NCBI GenBank assembly: GCA_018114805.1 | Contig: CP073042.1 | Location: 5,749,501-5,813,500, forward strand | Direction of reading: 5' to 3' | DNA length: 64,000 nt | DNA from: Candidatus Streptomyces philanthi | GTDB lineage: Bacteria; Actinomycetota; Actinomycetes; Streptomycetales; Streptomycetaceae | In this document: positions 25,899 through 34,449 of the stretch, piece by piece | Position numbering within the stretch: the stretch's first letter is position 1 | How the letters are laid out: every line of letters begins with the position of its first letter | Position numbers and translations under genes: made by a program | The notes under the pieces: model-generated | What the model was told of the DNA's origin: nothing | What the model saw: the letters and a program-made list of their open reading frames with translations, nothing else | Databases searched by the model: none

Positions 25899-26220
25899 GG
25901 AATCGGGGCCTTTCCTGGTGCTCCTGCTACCGGTCGGCGTGCCCGGTACGGGGCACGCGGCAGGTCGACGTAGGGGGACCCGCCCGACCGGCGAACCGGG
26001 TTGGTGGCCGTCGGGGGCGGTGGGGCGAAGTGGGTCGGGTGTGTGGGGCGGGTCGGGCAGGTGGGTCGGATCCGTGACGCTGGGCCGGCGCCGGGGCGTC
26101 GGGCCGTGGCCGCGTCCGGTCGCCCCGTGCGCCGGACGCGACGGGGGCCCGTCGACACATGACACGTCGACACGGCGCGCGCGGGGCGACGACGGCCGCG
26201 CCGGGCGCGGGAGAGGGCCG

Positions 26221-26673
26221 TCAGCCGGCGGGGGCGGTCGCCCCGTCGGCGCCGGGCGGGCCCGTGACCCCGTCGAGCGCCTTGGCCAGGGCGTGCGTGT
26301 CCTCGAAGAGGCTGTAGCCGACGATCTGCCCGTCGCGCACGGTGACGTGGGCCGCGAACGGCGTGGCCAGCGTCGCGCCGGTGGCCTTCACCGTGTCCGT
26401 GAGGCGGCCGATGATCACGCCGTGGTCGCCCTCGACCACGGCGTGCGTGACGGTGAAGTCCCGCCGCTCCAGGTACGCGTGCAGCAGCCGGAAGAACTCG
26501 GCGACCTCGGCGCGCGAGGACCGCCGGCCCGACCAGGGGGCCGCGCCCGAGGCCGGGGCCGGGGCGTCCCAGTCCACGTCCTCGGAGAACAGCGCCACCG
26601 CGCCGTCCAGGTCACGGGCTCGGGTCTTGGCCAGATAGGCGTCGATGGTGGCGCGGGTGCTCTCTGTGGACAT
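26221..26673 (-). CDS. SnoaL-like/NTF2-fold protein
   Basis: The protein is 150 aa from ATG 26673, preceded by AGGAGC. The opening helix TRATIDAYLAKTRARDLDGA, then VALFSEDVDWDAPAP, then EVAEFFRLLHAYLERRDFTV and VIIGRLTDTVKATGATL are typical of SnoaL-like ketosteroid-isomerase-fold proteins. It is the third such gene in 7 kb and is only distantly similar to the other two. The direction and spacing allow co-transcription with the other minus-strand SnoaL gene and the regulator. The function is unknown. Confidence 0.8.
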   Translation of the reverse strand: MSTESTRATIDAYLAKTRARDLDGAVALFSEDVDWDAPAPASGAAPWSGRRSSRAEVAEFFRLLHAYLERRDFTVTHAVVEGDHGVIIGRLTDTVKATGATLATPFAAHVTVRDGQIVGYSLFEDTHALAKALDGVTGPPGADGATAPAG

Positions 26674-26934
26674 GTGTCAGCTCCTTACGCACGCGCTCGT
26701 CGGCGTGCTCCAGGCTCGCACTCTTCCCCCGATACCGCGACACCTTGCCACAACTTGGCACCCCGCGGGGCTCCCACGCGCGGGCCAACTGGCGTTCGGC
26801 ACCCACCCTGACCGGGGTCGGGCCGCGCCCGGTGGGGGAGGCGGGCGGCGCCCCGCGCCCGGTGGGTCGCGCCGACGCGGCGGAGGGGCGAAAAACGTTG
26901 TGCCCGGCGGCACTTGTCCTCCTAGGCTGCCCCG

Positions 26935-27812
26935 ATGCGCACCTTCGACCCCGCCACGCCCGCTCACGCCGACCTCGCCCCGCTCGCCGAACACCCCTGG
27001 GCGCGCGGCACGCACCGGGACGCGACGGCCCACCTCGTCCGCCTGGGCTGGACGCCCTGCGGCGTCGGCGACTGGGCGGTGGGCCTGCGCTCGCCGAGCG
27101 GTCACCTGGCCGCCCGGGTGTGCCCCTTCGACCCGGCCGGCCTTCCTCGACCTGTGCCGGCGCTGTGACGGCAACCCCTACCTGCCGCGCGTCGAGCGGG
27201 CCGAAGCGCTGGACGGCGGCGGCACGTTGACCGTCATGGAGTTCCTGCACCCGGTGGAGGAACCGGTGGCCGACGCGGTCCAGCGCCAGTGGCACGAGCG
27301 CCCCACACCCGTACCCGCCTCCACCCGGCACGTGCGGACCGAACCCGCCGCCGACGCCCCATAGACGCCGGCCCCCGGCGTCGACGTGCCCGCGACCGCG
27401 CAGACGGCTCCCGCGACGGCCGGCCCCGCGACGGCCGGCCCCGCGACGGCCGGCCCGGCGACGGGCGACCCTGTGGCGGCGGGTCCCGTGGTGGCGGACG
27501 ACCCCGACTTCGCCGCCGTGCACCGCGGCCGCGTGCGACGTCAACGCCGCCTACCGGGCCTCCATGCCCTGGTGGGACGGCATCGACCTGAACGCGGGGA
27601 ACGTGCGCCGCGCCCTGGACGGCCGTCTGACGCTGATCGATATCTTCTGTATGGACGGCGCATCCCTGTACGCCCAGGTGCTCGCCGACTCCCGCGTGGT
27701 GCGCGAGCGGATGGGCGAGGAGCACAACCGCCACCTGCTCGACATCCCCTTCATCGCCCGCGAGAGCACGCCGGAGGAGATCGAGGCGCTGCGGCGGGCG
27801 TGGGAGCGCTGA
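26935..27812 (+). pseudogene. kinase-fold-like hypothetical protein, interrupted
   Basis: The start is ATG 26935. The N-terminal part has HRDATAHLVRLGWTPCGVGD and GHLAARVCPFDPA. A slip at ~27138 leads to FLDLCRRCDGNPYLPRVERA and VMEFLHPVEEPVADAV. TAG 27362-27364 then stops that frame inside a Pro/Ala/Thr-rich linker that holds a 15-bp tandem repeat. After another slip at ~27530 the protein ends MPWWDGIDLNAGNVRRALDG, then RLTLIDIFCMDG. D...N and D-x-F spacing resemble the catalytic and metal-binding loops of aminoglycoside-phosphotransferase-like kinases. The kinase link is an inference. As written the gene is broken in three places. Confidence 0.5.
27410..27454 (+). repeat. 15-bp tandem repeat, three perfect copies
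   Basis: CCCGCGACGGCCGGC occurs at 27410-27424, 27425-27439 and 27440-27454, followed by a degenerate partial copy. Five codons per unit keep the frame and encode repeated PATAG. The repeat sits in the linker of the kinase-like gene. Confidence 0.85.
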
Positions 27813-27955
27813 CGGCCTGCCGCACGCCGACGAGCACGACCGCGCGCGGCACGCCTTCGCCCGTCCGGGGGCGCCTCCGCCCGTCCGGAGGCCCGTGCGG
27901 CGGGGCGAGTGCCGCGTACCGCCCCCGCCCCTCATCGACGAGAGGCAACGAGACG

Positions 27956-28356
27956 ATGAGCACCCCGCACCGACTGACGCGGCTCACGATCCAGGCTCTG
28001 CTCGTCGCCCAGATGATCGTGGTGTCCGCGTACTGCTTCTGGTTCGTGCCCACCTTCGCGGGCGGCATCGGGCCGGAGGACGAGACCACCGGCGGTTCCG
28101 GCGACGGCCTGGTGGCCGCCGTCCTGGCCTTCGGTGTGGTCGTCGTGGCGTTGGACGCCGTGGCCTGCCGGCGCATCGCCCGGGCGGGCGGGCGGGGCCG
28201 GGCCCGCCCGCCGGCCGCTGCTGGTCGCGGGGGCGGCGCAGGTCATTGTCGTGGCCTGCGCCCTGGTCGTCGGCTCACCCGTGGCGGCGTCCGGTGGCGG
28301 CCTCCTGCTCGTGCTGCTGGCCGCCGCGCACCCGCGAGGCCGGCCGCCTGCGGTGA
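27956..28356 (+). pseudogene. small integral membrane protein (frameshifted as written)
   Basis: The start is ATG 27956. Hydrophobic segments are ALLVAQMIVVSAYCFWF, LVAAVLAFGVVVVALDAVAC and, after a slip in a GC run near 28200, LLVAGAAQVIVVACALVVG and GGLLLVLLAAA. That gives about four membrane helices. The most natural end needs a further small frame change and would stop at 28354-28356. No family was recognised. It lies between the kinase-like gene and a convergent flavin-oxidase-like gene. Confidence 0.45.
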
Positions 28357-28429
28357 CCCGCCCGCCGGCTCAGCCGGGCGAGCGCGGCGCGGGGATGCGG
28401 GGTGACTCCCCGCCCTCGGCGGGGGGCGC

Positions 28430-29009
28430 CTACGGCGGCAGCGGCAACGGGAGGTCGGGCAGGCCGTCGATGCTCGTGGCGATGCGCTCCTTGCGCTGGA
28501 AGTACGCGTCGAGCGACGCGTCGTCCTCGCGCGCGAAGCGCCGCGCGTGCAGCGTGCGGTCCTCGCGGTAGTCCATCAGGGGGACCGCGTAGCCGCAGGT
28601 GTCCCGGACGAGTTCGGCGGTCACCAGGATGACGGCCCGCAACCCGTGTGGCCTCGGGTCCACGGCGGGGAAGTGCCGCAGCAGGTCGGCCCAGCGCGGG
28701 TCGTCACGGAAGACAGGCTCGCCCCGCCCGTGCACCCGTACGATGTTCGGTGGTCCTTCGAAGGCGCACCACATCAACGTGATGTGCCCGTTCTCCCGCA
28801 GGTGGGCGATGGTCTCCGCGTTGCTGCCGGCGAAGTCGAGATACGCCACGGTCCGCTCGTCCAGCACCGCGAACGACCCCGACACGCCCTTGGTCGAGAG
28901 GTTGACGTTGCCCTCGCCGGACAGCGGCGCGGCGGCGGTGAAGAAGATCTTCTGCTCCTCGATGAAGGCCCGCAGCCGTCCCTCGATGCGTGTCGTATGT
29001 CTTTCCCAT
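28430..29009 (-). pseudogene. pyridoxamine 5'-phosphate oxidase-family protein (frameshifted near its start as written)
   Basis: The likely start is ATG 29009 (MGKTYD). A one-base slip at ~28985 leads into IEGRLRAFIEEQKIFFTAAA and PLSGEGNVNLSTKGVSGSFA. The rest is intact: RTVAYLDFAGSNAETIAHLR, ITLMWCAFEGPPNIVRVHG, CGYAVPLMDYREDR, ending in a Pro/Leu tail. This is the PPOX split-barrel FMN-binding fold, in the subgroup annotated as pyridoxamine phosphate oxidase-like. It is about 190 aa after repair. It diverges from the DUF488 gene. The substrate is unknown. Confidence 0.75.
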
Positions 29010-29055
29010 GCCTCGCATGATGAGGAGGGGCACTGGACGATGGCTGGAGGCGATC

Positions 29056-29424
29056 ATGGCCCGAGCGGCGAAGGTACGGGTGCGCAGGATGTACGAGGAG
29101 CCGGCGGCCGACGACGGGGCCCCCGTCCTGGTGGACCGGATCTGGCCACGCGGCCTGACGAAGGACGCGGCGCGCCTGGACGACTGGTGCAAGGACGCGG
29201 CGCCCTCCACGGACCTGCGCCGCTGGTACGGCCACGACCCGGCCCGCCGTGACGAGTTCGCCCGCCCCTACCAGGCGGAACTGGCGGAACCCGCGGCCCG
29301 CTCGGCCCTTGACCAGCTCCACGACTGGGCCAGACACGGCACCCTGACCCTGCTGACGGCGACGAAGGACCTCGACCTCAGCCACGCGACGATCCTGGCC
29401 GAGGCCGTACGCGAGGGACGCTGA
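29056..29424 (+). CDS. DUF488 family protein
   Basis: The protein is 122 aa from ATG 29056, with GGAGG a few bases upstream. The family signature VLVDRIWPRGLTKDAARLDD is followed by APSTDLRRWYGHDPARRDEF and LTLLTATKDLDLSHATILAE. The protein is soluble and its biochemical role is unknown. It converges on the MFS transporter gene, whose stop lies 15 bases away. Confidence 0.88.
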   Translation: MARAAKVRVRRMYEEPAADDGAPVLVDRIWPRGLTKDAARLDDWCKDAAPSTDLRRWYGHDPARRDEFARPYQAELAEPAARSALDQLHDWARHGTLTLLTATKDLDLSHATILAEAVREGR

Positions 29425-29439
29425 GCCGGGAGCCAGTGC

Positions 29440-30779
29440 CTACGGCGCCTTCTCGCCGGCCCGGTCGGCACACCCGGGCTCCTGGCCGGCGGAGGCCGGT
29501 GCCGGCGAGGAGGACGGGGCCTGGGCGCCCGTGACCGGTGCCTGGGGAGCGGGCAGCTCGCGGCGTGTGCGGAGCGGGGAGAGGAAGACCGGGAGGAACG
29601 CCGTGGCGAGGATCGCGCCGCCCGCCCAGAGCGCGGCACGCACGCCGGCCACCTCGCCGAGCAGGCCCGCCGCCGCGCCGACGGCCAGCGCGCCCGTGAG
29701 GACGAAGCGGAAGGTGGCGTTCATCCGGCCGAGCAGCGCGTCGGCGGTCATGTGCTGGCGCAGGCTGACCCCGAGCACGTTGTCCATGCCCGTCTTGAAC
29801 ATCACCAGGAGCCAGCCGGCGCCGGCCACCCACAGCCAGGGGCCGCGGTCGAGGAGCGGTACCAACAGGCCGGCGGGGGCCACGCACAGGCCGGCCAGGC
29901 CCAGCGTGCGGCCGTAGCCGAGGAGGGACGCGGCGCGGCGGCCGCAGCGCGCGCCGAGCAGGAGGCCGATCCCGCCCGCGGCCCAGAACAGGCCGAGCGC
30001 GCCCGCCGGGTAGCCGAGGTCCCGGACGAAGAGGACGGGCGGCATGGTGTTGACGAGCCGGCCGCCGAGGTTGATGAGGCCGGCCGTCAGGGCCAGGGCG
30101 CGCAGCTCCGGGTTGCCGAACACGTGCCGCAGGCCCTCCGCGATCTGGGCCCGCAGCCGGACGGCGGGCCCGGGGCGCGGGCCGGGGTGTGACGGATCGC
30201 GATCAGCCGCAGCGCGCTGGCGAGGTAGCTCACGGCGGTGCAGGCCACGGCGATGGGGGCCACGGCGATGGGGGCGGGCAGCAGTTCGACGAGCCCGCCG
30301 CCGGCATCGCGTCCGGCCACGCTGCTGACCGCGCTGAGGCTGACGACCGCGACGTTCGCCGGCACCAGCGCCGAGCGGCCCACGAGTTGCGGCAGCACGC
30401 TCTGCGAACCGATGTCGAAGAAGACCGTGGCGCCGCCGCTCAGCAGCACGACGGCGAACAACTGGCCCATTGTGAGCGCGTCCAGCCACCAGGCCACCGG
30501 GACCGAGGCGTACAGCGCCGCCCGCGCCAGGTCGGCGGCGATCAGTACCCGGCGATGGCGCATCCGGTCCACCCAGGCCCCGGCGGGCAGCCCGATGAGC
30601 AGGAAGGCGAGCGTGCTCAGCGTGGCGAGGGCGCCGACCTGGCCGGGGGAGGCGTCGAGCGCGGAGACGGCGATGAGGGGCACCGCGACGTAGCCGATGT
30701 GCGTGCCGAGCTGGCTGAGGGCCGATGCCGTGAACAGCGTGCGGAAGTCGGCGACGTGCCAGGGGGATGCGGGTCTCAT
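29440..30779 (-). pseudogene. MFS transporter (frameshifted as written)
   Basis: ATG 30779 starts MRPASPWHVADFRTLFTASA. Helices follow (IGYVAVPLIAVSALDA, TLAFLLIGLPAGAWVDRMRH with the MFS loop 2-3 motif). A G/C-rich slip at ~30175 breaks the frame after RLIAIRHTPA, and the rest continues QIAEGLRHVFGNPELRALAL, then TAGLINLGGRLVNTMPPVLF. It looks like the MFS_3/Enterobactin-exporter-like group with about 12 helices and ~445 aa. The C-terminal tail is Pro/Ala-rich. It diverges from argG with ~240 bp between. The substrate is unknown; drug or siderophore export is possible. Confidence 0.75.
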
Positions 30780-30973
30780 GGTCCGTTCGTCCGCTCCTGT
30801 GCCAGGGGTGAGCCGGCCCGGGGGCCGGGGCGGTGACACCCTGCCCGAGCGGACTCCGCGCGACAAGTGAAATGTTCTCCGGGTGTTGTACGGAGCGGAA
30901 CCGCGAGGTTCCGGCGGGTGGCCGGCGCGTGCGCCGCGCCCGCGCCCGGCGCGTTGACGAACCATACGCAGGG

Positions 30974-31003
30974 ATGCATACTTATGCTAGTCAGCGTATG
31001 CAT
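30974..31003 (+). promoter_or_regulatory. argG operator candidate (inverted repeat, ARG-box-like)
   Basis: ATGCATAC (30974-30981) and GTATGCAT (30996-31003) form a perfect inverted repeat around 14 bases containing a third TATGC-like half site. It ends 15 bases before the argG start, and TGCAT half sites fit ArgR boxes. The AT-rich sequence stands out from its surroundings. Binding by ArgR is inferred. Confidence 0.5.
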
Positions 31004-31018
31004 CGTAAGGAGAAACCC

Positions 31019-32212
31019 GTGACCGAGCGCGTCGTACTCGCCTACTCGGGCGGCCTTGACACCTCCGTCTGCATCGGTTGGATCGCCGAGGAGACGGGCG
31101 CGGAGGTCATCGCCGTGGCCGTGGACGTCGGACAGGGCGGCGAGGACCTGGACGTCATCCGCAAGCGCGCGCTCGCCTGCGGTGCGGTGGAGGCTGAGGT
31201 CGCCGACGCCAAGGACGAGTTCGCCGACGAGTACTGCCTCCCGGCGATCAAGGCCAACGCGCTCTACATGGACCGCTACCCGCTGGTCTCCGCGCTCTCC
31301 CGGCCCACCATCGTCAAGCACCTGATGGCCGCCGCCAAGAAGCACGGCGCGAGCACCGTGGCCCACGGCTGCACCGGCAAGGGCAACGACCAGGTCCGCT
31401 TCGAGGCCGGCATCTCCTCGCTCGCGCCCGACCTGAAGTGCATCGCCCCGGTCCGCGACTACGCCATGACCCGGGACAAGGCCATCGCCTTCTGCGAGGA
31501 GAACAACCTCCCGATCGCGACCACCAAGAAGTCCCCGTACTCCATCGACCAGAACGTCTTCGGGCGGGCGGTGGAGACCGGCTTCCTGGAGTACATCTGG
31601 AACGCCCCGATCGAGGATGTCTACGACTACACCTCGAACCCGGCCACGCCGCGCGACGCCGACGAGGTGGTCATCACCTTCAAGGAGGGCGCGCCGGTCG
31701 CCATCGACGGCAAGCCCGTCACCGTCCTGCAGGCCATCCAGCAGCTCAACGAGCGCGCGGGCGCGCAGGGCATCGGCCGCATCGACATGGTCGAGGACCG
31801 CCTGGTCTGCATCAAGTCCCGGGAGATCTACGAGGCGCCCGGCGCCATCGCGCTGATCACCGCCCACCAGGAGCTGGAGAACGTCACCGTCGAGCGCGAA
31901 CTGGCCCGCTACAAGCGGCAGGTCGAGCAGCGCTGGAGCGAGCTGGTCTACGACGGCCTGTGGTTCTCGCCGCTCAAGCGGGCCCTGGACGGCTTCATCG
32001 CCGAGGCCAACCAGCAGGTGTCCGGCGACATCCGGATGACCCTGCACGGTGGCCGCGCGGTCGTCACCGGACGGCGCTCCGAGCAGTCGTTGTACGACTT
32101 CAACCTCGCCACCTACGACACCGGCGACACCTTCGACCAGTCGCTGTCCAAGGGCTTCATCGAGATCTTCGGCATGTCCTCGAAGATCGCCGCCAAGCGC
32201 GACCTGGCCTGA
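31019..32212 (+). CDS. argG: argG, argininosuccinate synthase
   Basis: The protein is 397 aa from GTG 31019, with AAGGAG at 31007-31012. It joins citrulline and aspartate with ATP. The PP-loop AYSGGLDTSVCIGW lies at the N-terminus. The ATP/citrulline region VAHGCTGKGNDQVRFE is at about residues 117-132, and SPYSIDQNVFGRAVETG and HGGRAVVTGRRSEQSLYDF follow. The length is the family norm and the frame is intact. It is placed directly before argH, but a strong hairpin separates them. An ARG-box-like repeat overlaps its upstream region. Confidence 0.96.
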   Translation: MTERVVLAYSGGLDTSVCIGWIAEETGAEVIAVAVDVGQGGEDLDVIRKRALACGAVEAEVADAKDEFADEYCLPAIKANALYMDRYPLVSALSRPTIVKHLMAAAKKHGASTVAHGCTGKGNDQVRFEAGISSLAPDLKCIAPVRDYAMTRDKAIAFCEENNLPIATTKKSPYSIDQNVFGRAVETGFLEYIWNAPIEDVYDYTSNPATPRDADEVVITFKEGAPVAIDGKPVTVLQAIQQLNERAGAQGIGRIDMVEDRLVCIKSREIYEAPGAIALITAHQELENVTVERELARYKRQVEQRWSELVYDGLWFSPLKRALDGFIAEANQQVSGDIRMTLHGGRAVVTGRRSEQSLYDFNLATYDTGDTFDQSLSKGFIEIFGMSSKIAAKRDLA

Positions 32213-32233
32213 GCGCCACCCTCGCCAGCACCC

Positions 32234-32266
32234 ACCGCCTCCCCGCCCCCGTGGCGGGGAGGCGGT
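32234..32266 (+). terminator. hairpin between argG and argH
   Basis: ACCGCCTCCCCGCC (32234-32247) pairs perfectly over 14 bp with GGCGGGGAGGCGGT (32253-32266) around a 5-base loop. It lies 21 bases after the argG stop and 42 bases before the argH start, so argH expression needs readthrough or its own promoter. Confidence 0.7.
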
Positions 32267-32308
32267 CGCACACCGACTTCCCGAGCGTCCTTTCCGAGGA
32301 GACAACAG

Positions 32309-33736
32309 TTGAGCAGCAACAGCGGTGACGTCCGGCTGTGGGGCGGGCGGTTCGCCGATGGTCCTGCCGAGGCCCTGGCCGCCCTCTCGGCCTCCGTCCA
32401 CTTCGACTGGCGGCTGGCCCCGTACGACATCGCGGGCTCGCGCGCGCACGCCCGCGTGCTCCACACCGCCGGGCTGCTCACCGCCGACGAGCTGACCCGC
32501 ATGCTGGCGGGGCTGGACCAGCTCGAAGCCGACGTGGCGGCCGGTTCCTTCGTGGGCACTGTCGCTGACGAGGACGTGCACACCGCCCTGGAGCGCGGCC
32601 TGCTGGAGCGGCTCGGCCCCGACCTCGGCGGCAAGCTGCGCGCCGGCCGCTCCCGCAACGACCAGATCGCCACCCTCTTCCGGATGTACCTGCGCGACCA
32701 CGCCCGGATCATCGGCGGGCTGCTCGTCGACCTCCAGGACGCGTTGGTCTCGCTGGCCGAGGCGCACCCGGACGCCGCCATGCCCGGCCGCACCCACCTC
32801 CAGCACGCCCAGCCGGTGCTCTTCGCCCACCACGTGTTCGCCCACGTGCAGGCGCTCGGCCGGGACGCGGAGCGGCTGCGCCAGTGGGACCAGCGCACCG
32901 CCGTCTCGCCGTACGGCTCCGGCGCGCTCGCCGGCTCCTCGCTCGGGCTCGACCCGGAGGCGGTCGCGGCCGACCTCGGGTTCGAGCGCGGGGCGTCCGG
33001 CAACTCCATCGACGGAACCGCCGCCCGCGACTTCGCCGCCGAGTTCGCCTTCATCACGGCGATGATCGGCGTCGACCTGTCGCGGATCGCCGAGGAGGTC
33101 ATCCTGTGGAACACGAAGGAGTTCTCCTTCGTGACCCTGCACGACGCCTTCTCCACCGGCTCCTCGATCATGCCCCAGAAGAAGAACCCGGACATCGCCG
33201 AGCTGGCCCGTGGCAAGTCGGGGCGCCTCATCGGCAACCTGACCGGCCTGCTGGCCACGTTCAAGGCGCTGCCCCTGGCGTACAACCGCGACCTGCAGGA
33301 GGACAAGGAGCCGGTCTTCGACTCCTGTGACCAGTTGGAGGTCCTGCTGCCCGCGTTCACCGGCATGATGGCGACCCTGACCGTGCACGAGGAGCGGATG
33401 GCCGAGCTGGCCCCCGCCGGCTTCTCGCTCGCCACCGACATCGCCGAGTGGCTGGTCCGGCGGGGCGTGCCGTTCCGGGTCGCGCACGAGGTCGCCGGGG
33501 AGTGCGTGAAGGTGTGCGAGATGGTGGGCATCGAGCTCGACCAGCTCACCGACGAGCAGTTCGCCGCGATCTCGCCGCACCTGACGCCCGAGGTGCGCAC
33601 CGTGCTGAACGTGCCCGGCGCGCTGGCCGCGCGCGACGGGCGCGGCGGCACTGCGCCGTCGGCCGTCGCGATCCAGTTGGCCGAGCTGAAGGCCGACCTG
33701 GCCGTCCAGCGGGAGTGGGCCGAGGCCAAGCGGTAG
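32309..33736 (+). CDS. argH: argH, argininosuccinate lyase
   Basis: The protein is 475 aa from TTG 32309, chosen because GAGGAG lies six bases upstream and the protein then starts with the family-typical VRLWGGRFADGPAEAL. It cleaves argininosuccinate to arginine and fumarate. Conserved regions are KLRAGRSRNDQIATLFRMYL, PGRTHLQHAQPVLFAHH with its catalytic His, and the fumarase-superfamily signature GSSIMPQKKNPDIAELARGK. The frame is intact. It is followed by a strong terminator. Confidence 0.96.
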   Translation: MSSNSGDVRLWGGRFADGPAEALAALSASVHFDWRLAPYDIAGSRAHARVLHTAGLLTADELTRMLAGLDQLEADVAAGSFVGTVADEDVHTALERGLLERLGPDLGGKLRAGRSRNDQIATLFRMYLRDHARIIGGLLVDLQDALVSLAEAHPDAAMPGRTHLQHAQPVLFAHHVFAHVQALGRDAERLRQWDQRTAVSPYGSGALAGSSLGLDPEAVAADLGFERGASGNSIDGTAARDFAAEFAFITAMIGVDLSRIAEEVILWNTKEFSFVTLHDAFSTGSSIMPQKKNPDIAELARGKSGRLIGNLTGLLATFKALPLAYNRDLQEDKEPVFDSCDQLEVLLPAFTGMMATLTVHEERMAELAPAGFSLATDIAEWLVRRGVPFRVAHEVAGECVKVCEMVGIELDQLTDEQFAAISPHLTPEVRTVLNVPGALAARDGRGGTAPSAVAIQLAELKADLAVQREWAEAKR

Positions 33737-33766
33737 CGCGCCGCGCGCTCCGCGGCCCAGCGCCAG

Positions 33767-33807
33767 ACGAGGCCGGGCAGGCTCATCGGGAGCCTGCCCG
33801 GCCTCGT
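33767..33807 (+). terminator. argH terminator
   Basis: ACGAGGCCGGGCAGGCT (33767-33783) pairs perfectly over 17 bp with AGCCTGCCCGGCCTCGT (33791-33807), with a 7-base loop. It lies 30 bases after the argH stop. Confidence 0.8.
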
Positions 33808-33862
33808 GCGTGTTCGCCGCCCGGCCGGCGGCGGGGTGAGGCGCGGTGTGCGTGCGACCGTG

Positions 33863-33882
33863 ATGAGACATCAATGTCTCAT
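33863..33882. promoter_or_regulatory. TetR operator candidate (perfect 20-bp palindrome)
   Basis: ATGAGACAT-CA-ATGTCTCAT is a perfect palindrome (the central CA lies at 33872-33873) ending 18 bases before the tetR start codon. The position overlaps the expected promoter and is ideal for autoregulation of the TetR/MFS pair. Confidence 0.7.
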
Positions 33883-33900
33883 ATGGTCTATGGTTGTGTC

Positions 33901-34449
33901 ATGACGGTGGACAAAAGCCACGTGCTGCGCACGGCGGCGACCCTGCTCACCCGCAAGGCGACGACCTCCCTGGACGAGATCGCCAAGGTGGCCGGCATCA
34001 GCCGCGCCACGCTGCACCGCCACTTCGCGGGCCGCGACGCGCTCATCAAGGCCCTGGAGGAGCTGGGCATCACGCGCTTCGAGGCGGCGTTGGACGCCGC
34101 GGCCATCGATGAGGGCGACGCCACCGGCGCGCTGCGCCGGCTGATCACCCACATCGAGCCGGAGGCCGCGCTGCTGGCCTTTCTCACCACCGAGAACCAG
34201 CTCTTCGTGGGTGAGCTGCACGCGGGCTGGGACCGTCTGGACGAGCGGATGAACAGCTTGTTCCGCCGCGGACAGGAAAGCGGCGAGTTCCGCGTCGACC
34301 TGACCGCCGCCTGGTGCACGGAGGCGCTGTACGGCCTCGTCGGGGCCGCGGCCTGGGCCGTGCACGCCGGTCGGATCGCCCCCAGGGACACCGAGAAGAT
34401 GATCGCCGAGCTGCTGTTGGGCGGCGTGCGACGGAGCATGGAGCAATGA
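33901..34449 (+). CDS. TetR-family transcriptional regulator
   Basis: The protein is 182 aa from ATG 33901. The N-terminal helix-turn-helix is clear: TSLDEIAKVAGISRATLHRH followed by FAGRDALIKALEELG. The C-terminal ligand-binding half contains FRRGQESGEFRVDLTAAWCTE and AAAWAVHAGRIAP. The stop overlaps the MFS start by four bases (ATGA), so it most likely controls that transporter. The perfect palindrome just upstream should be its operator. The inducing ligand is unknown. The frame is intact. Confidence 0.9.
   Translation: MTVDKSHVLRTAATLLTRKATTSLDEIAKVAGISRATLHRHFAGRDALIKALEELGITRFEAALDAAAIDEGDATGALRRLITHIEPEAALLAFLTTENQLFVGELHAGWDRLDERMNSLFRRGQESGEFRVDLTAAWCTEALYGLVGAAAWAVHAGRIAPRDTEKMIAELLLGGVRRSMEQ

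Noticed and set aside
26150..26173. Direct repeat CGTCGACAC (26150-26158 and 26165-26173) as an AfsR/SARP binding site
   Set aside because: Spacing of 15 bases does not match the usual heptamer repeat layout, and the site lies downstream of a SnoaL-like gene start rather than at the cassette promoter. Too weak to call.
30776..33874. 1,032-codon minus-strand open frame opposite argG and argH
   Set aside because: It is antisense to two intact, unmistakable biosynthetic genes and has no family features of its own.
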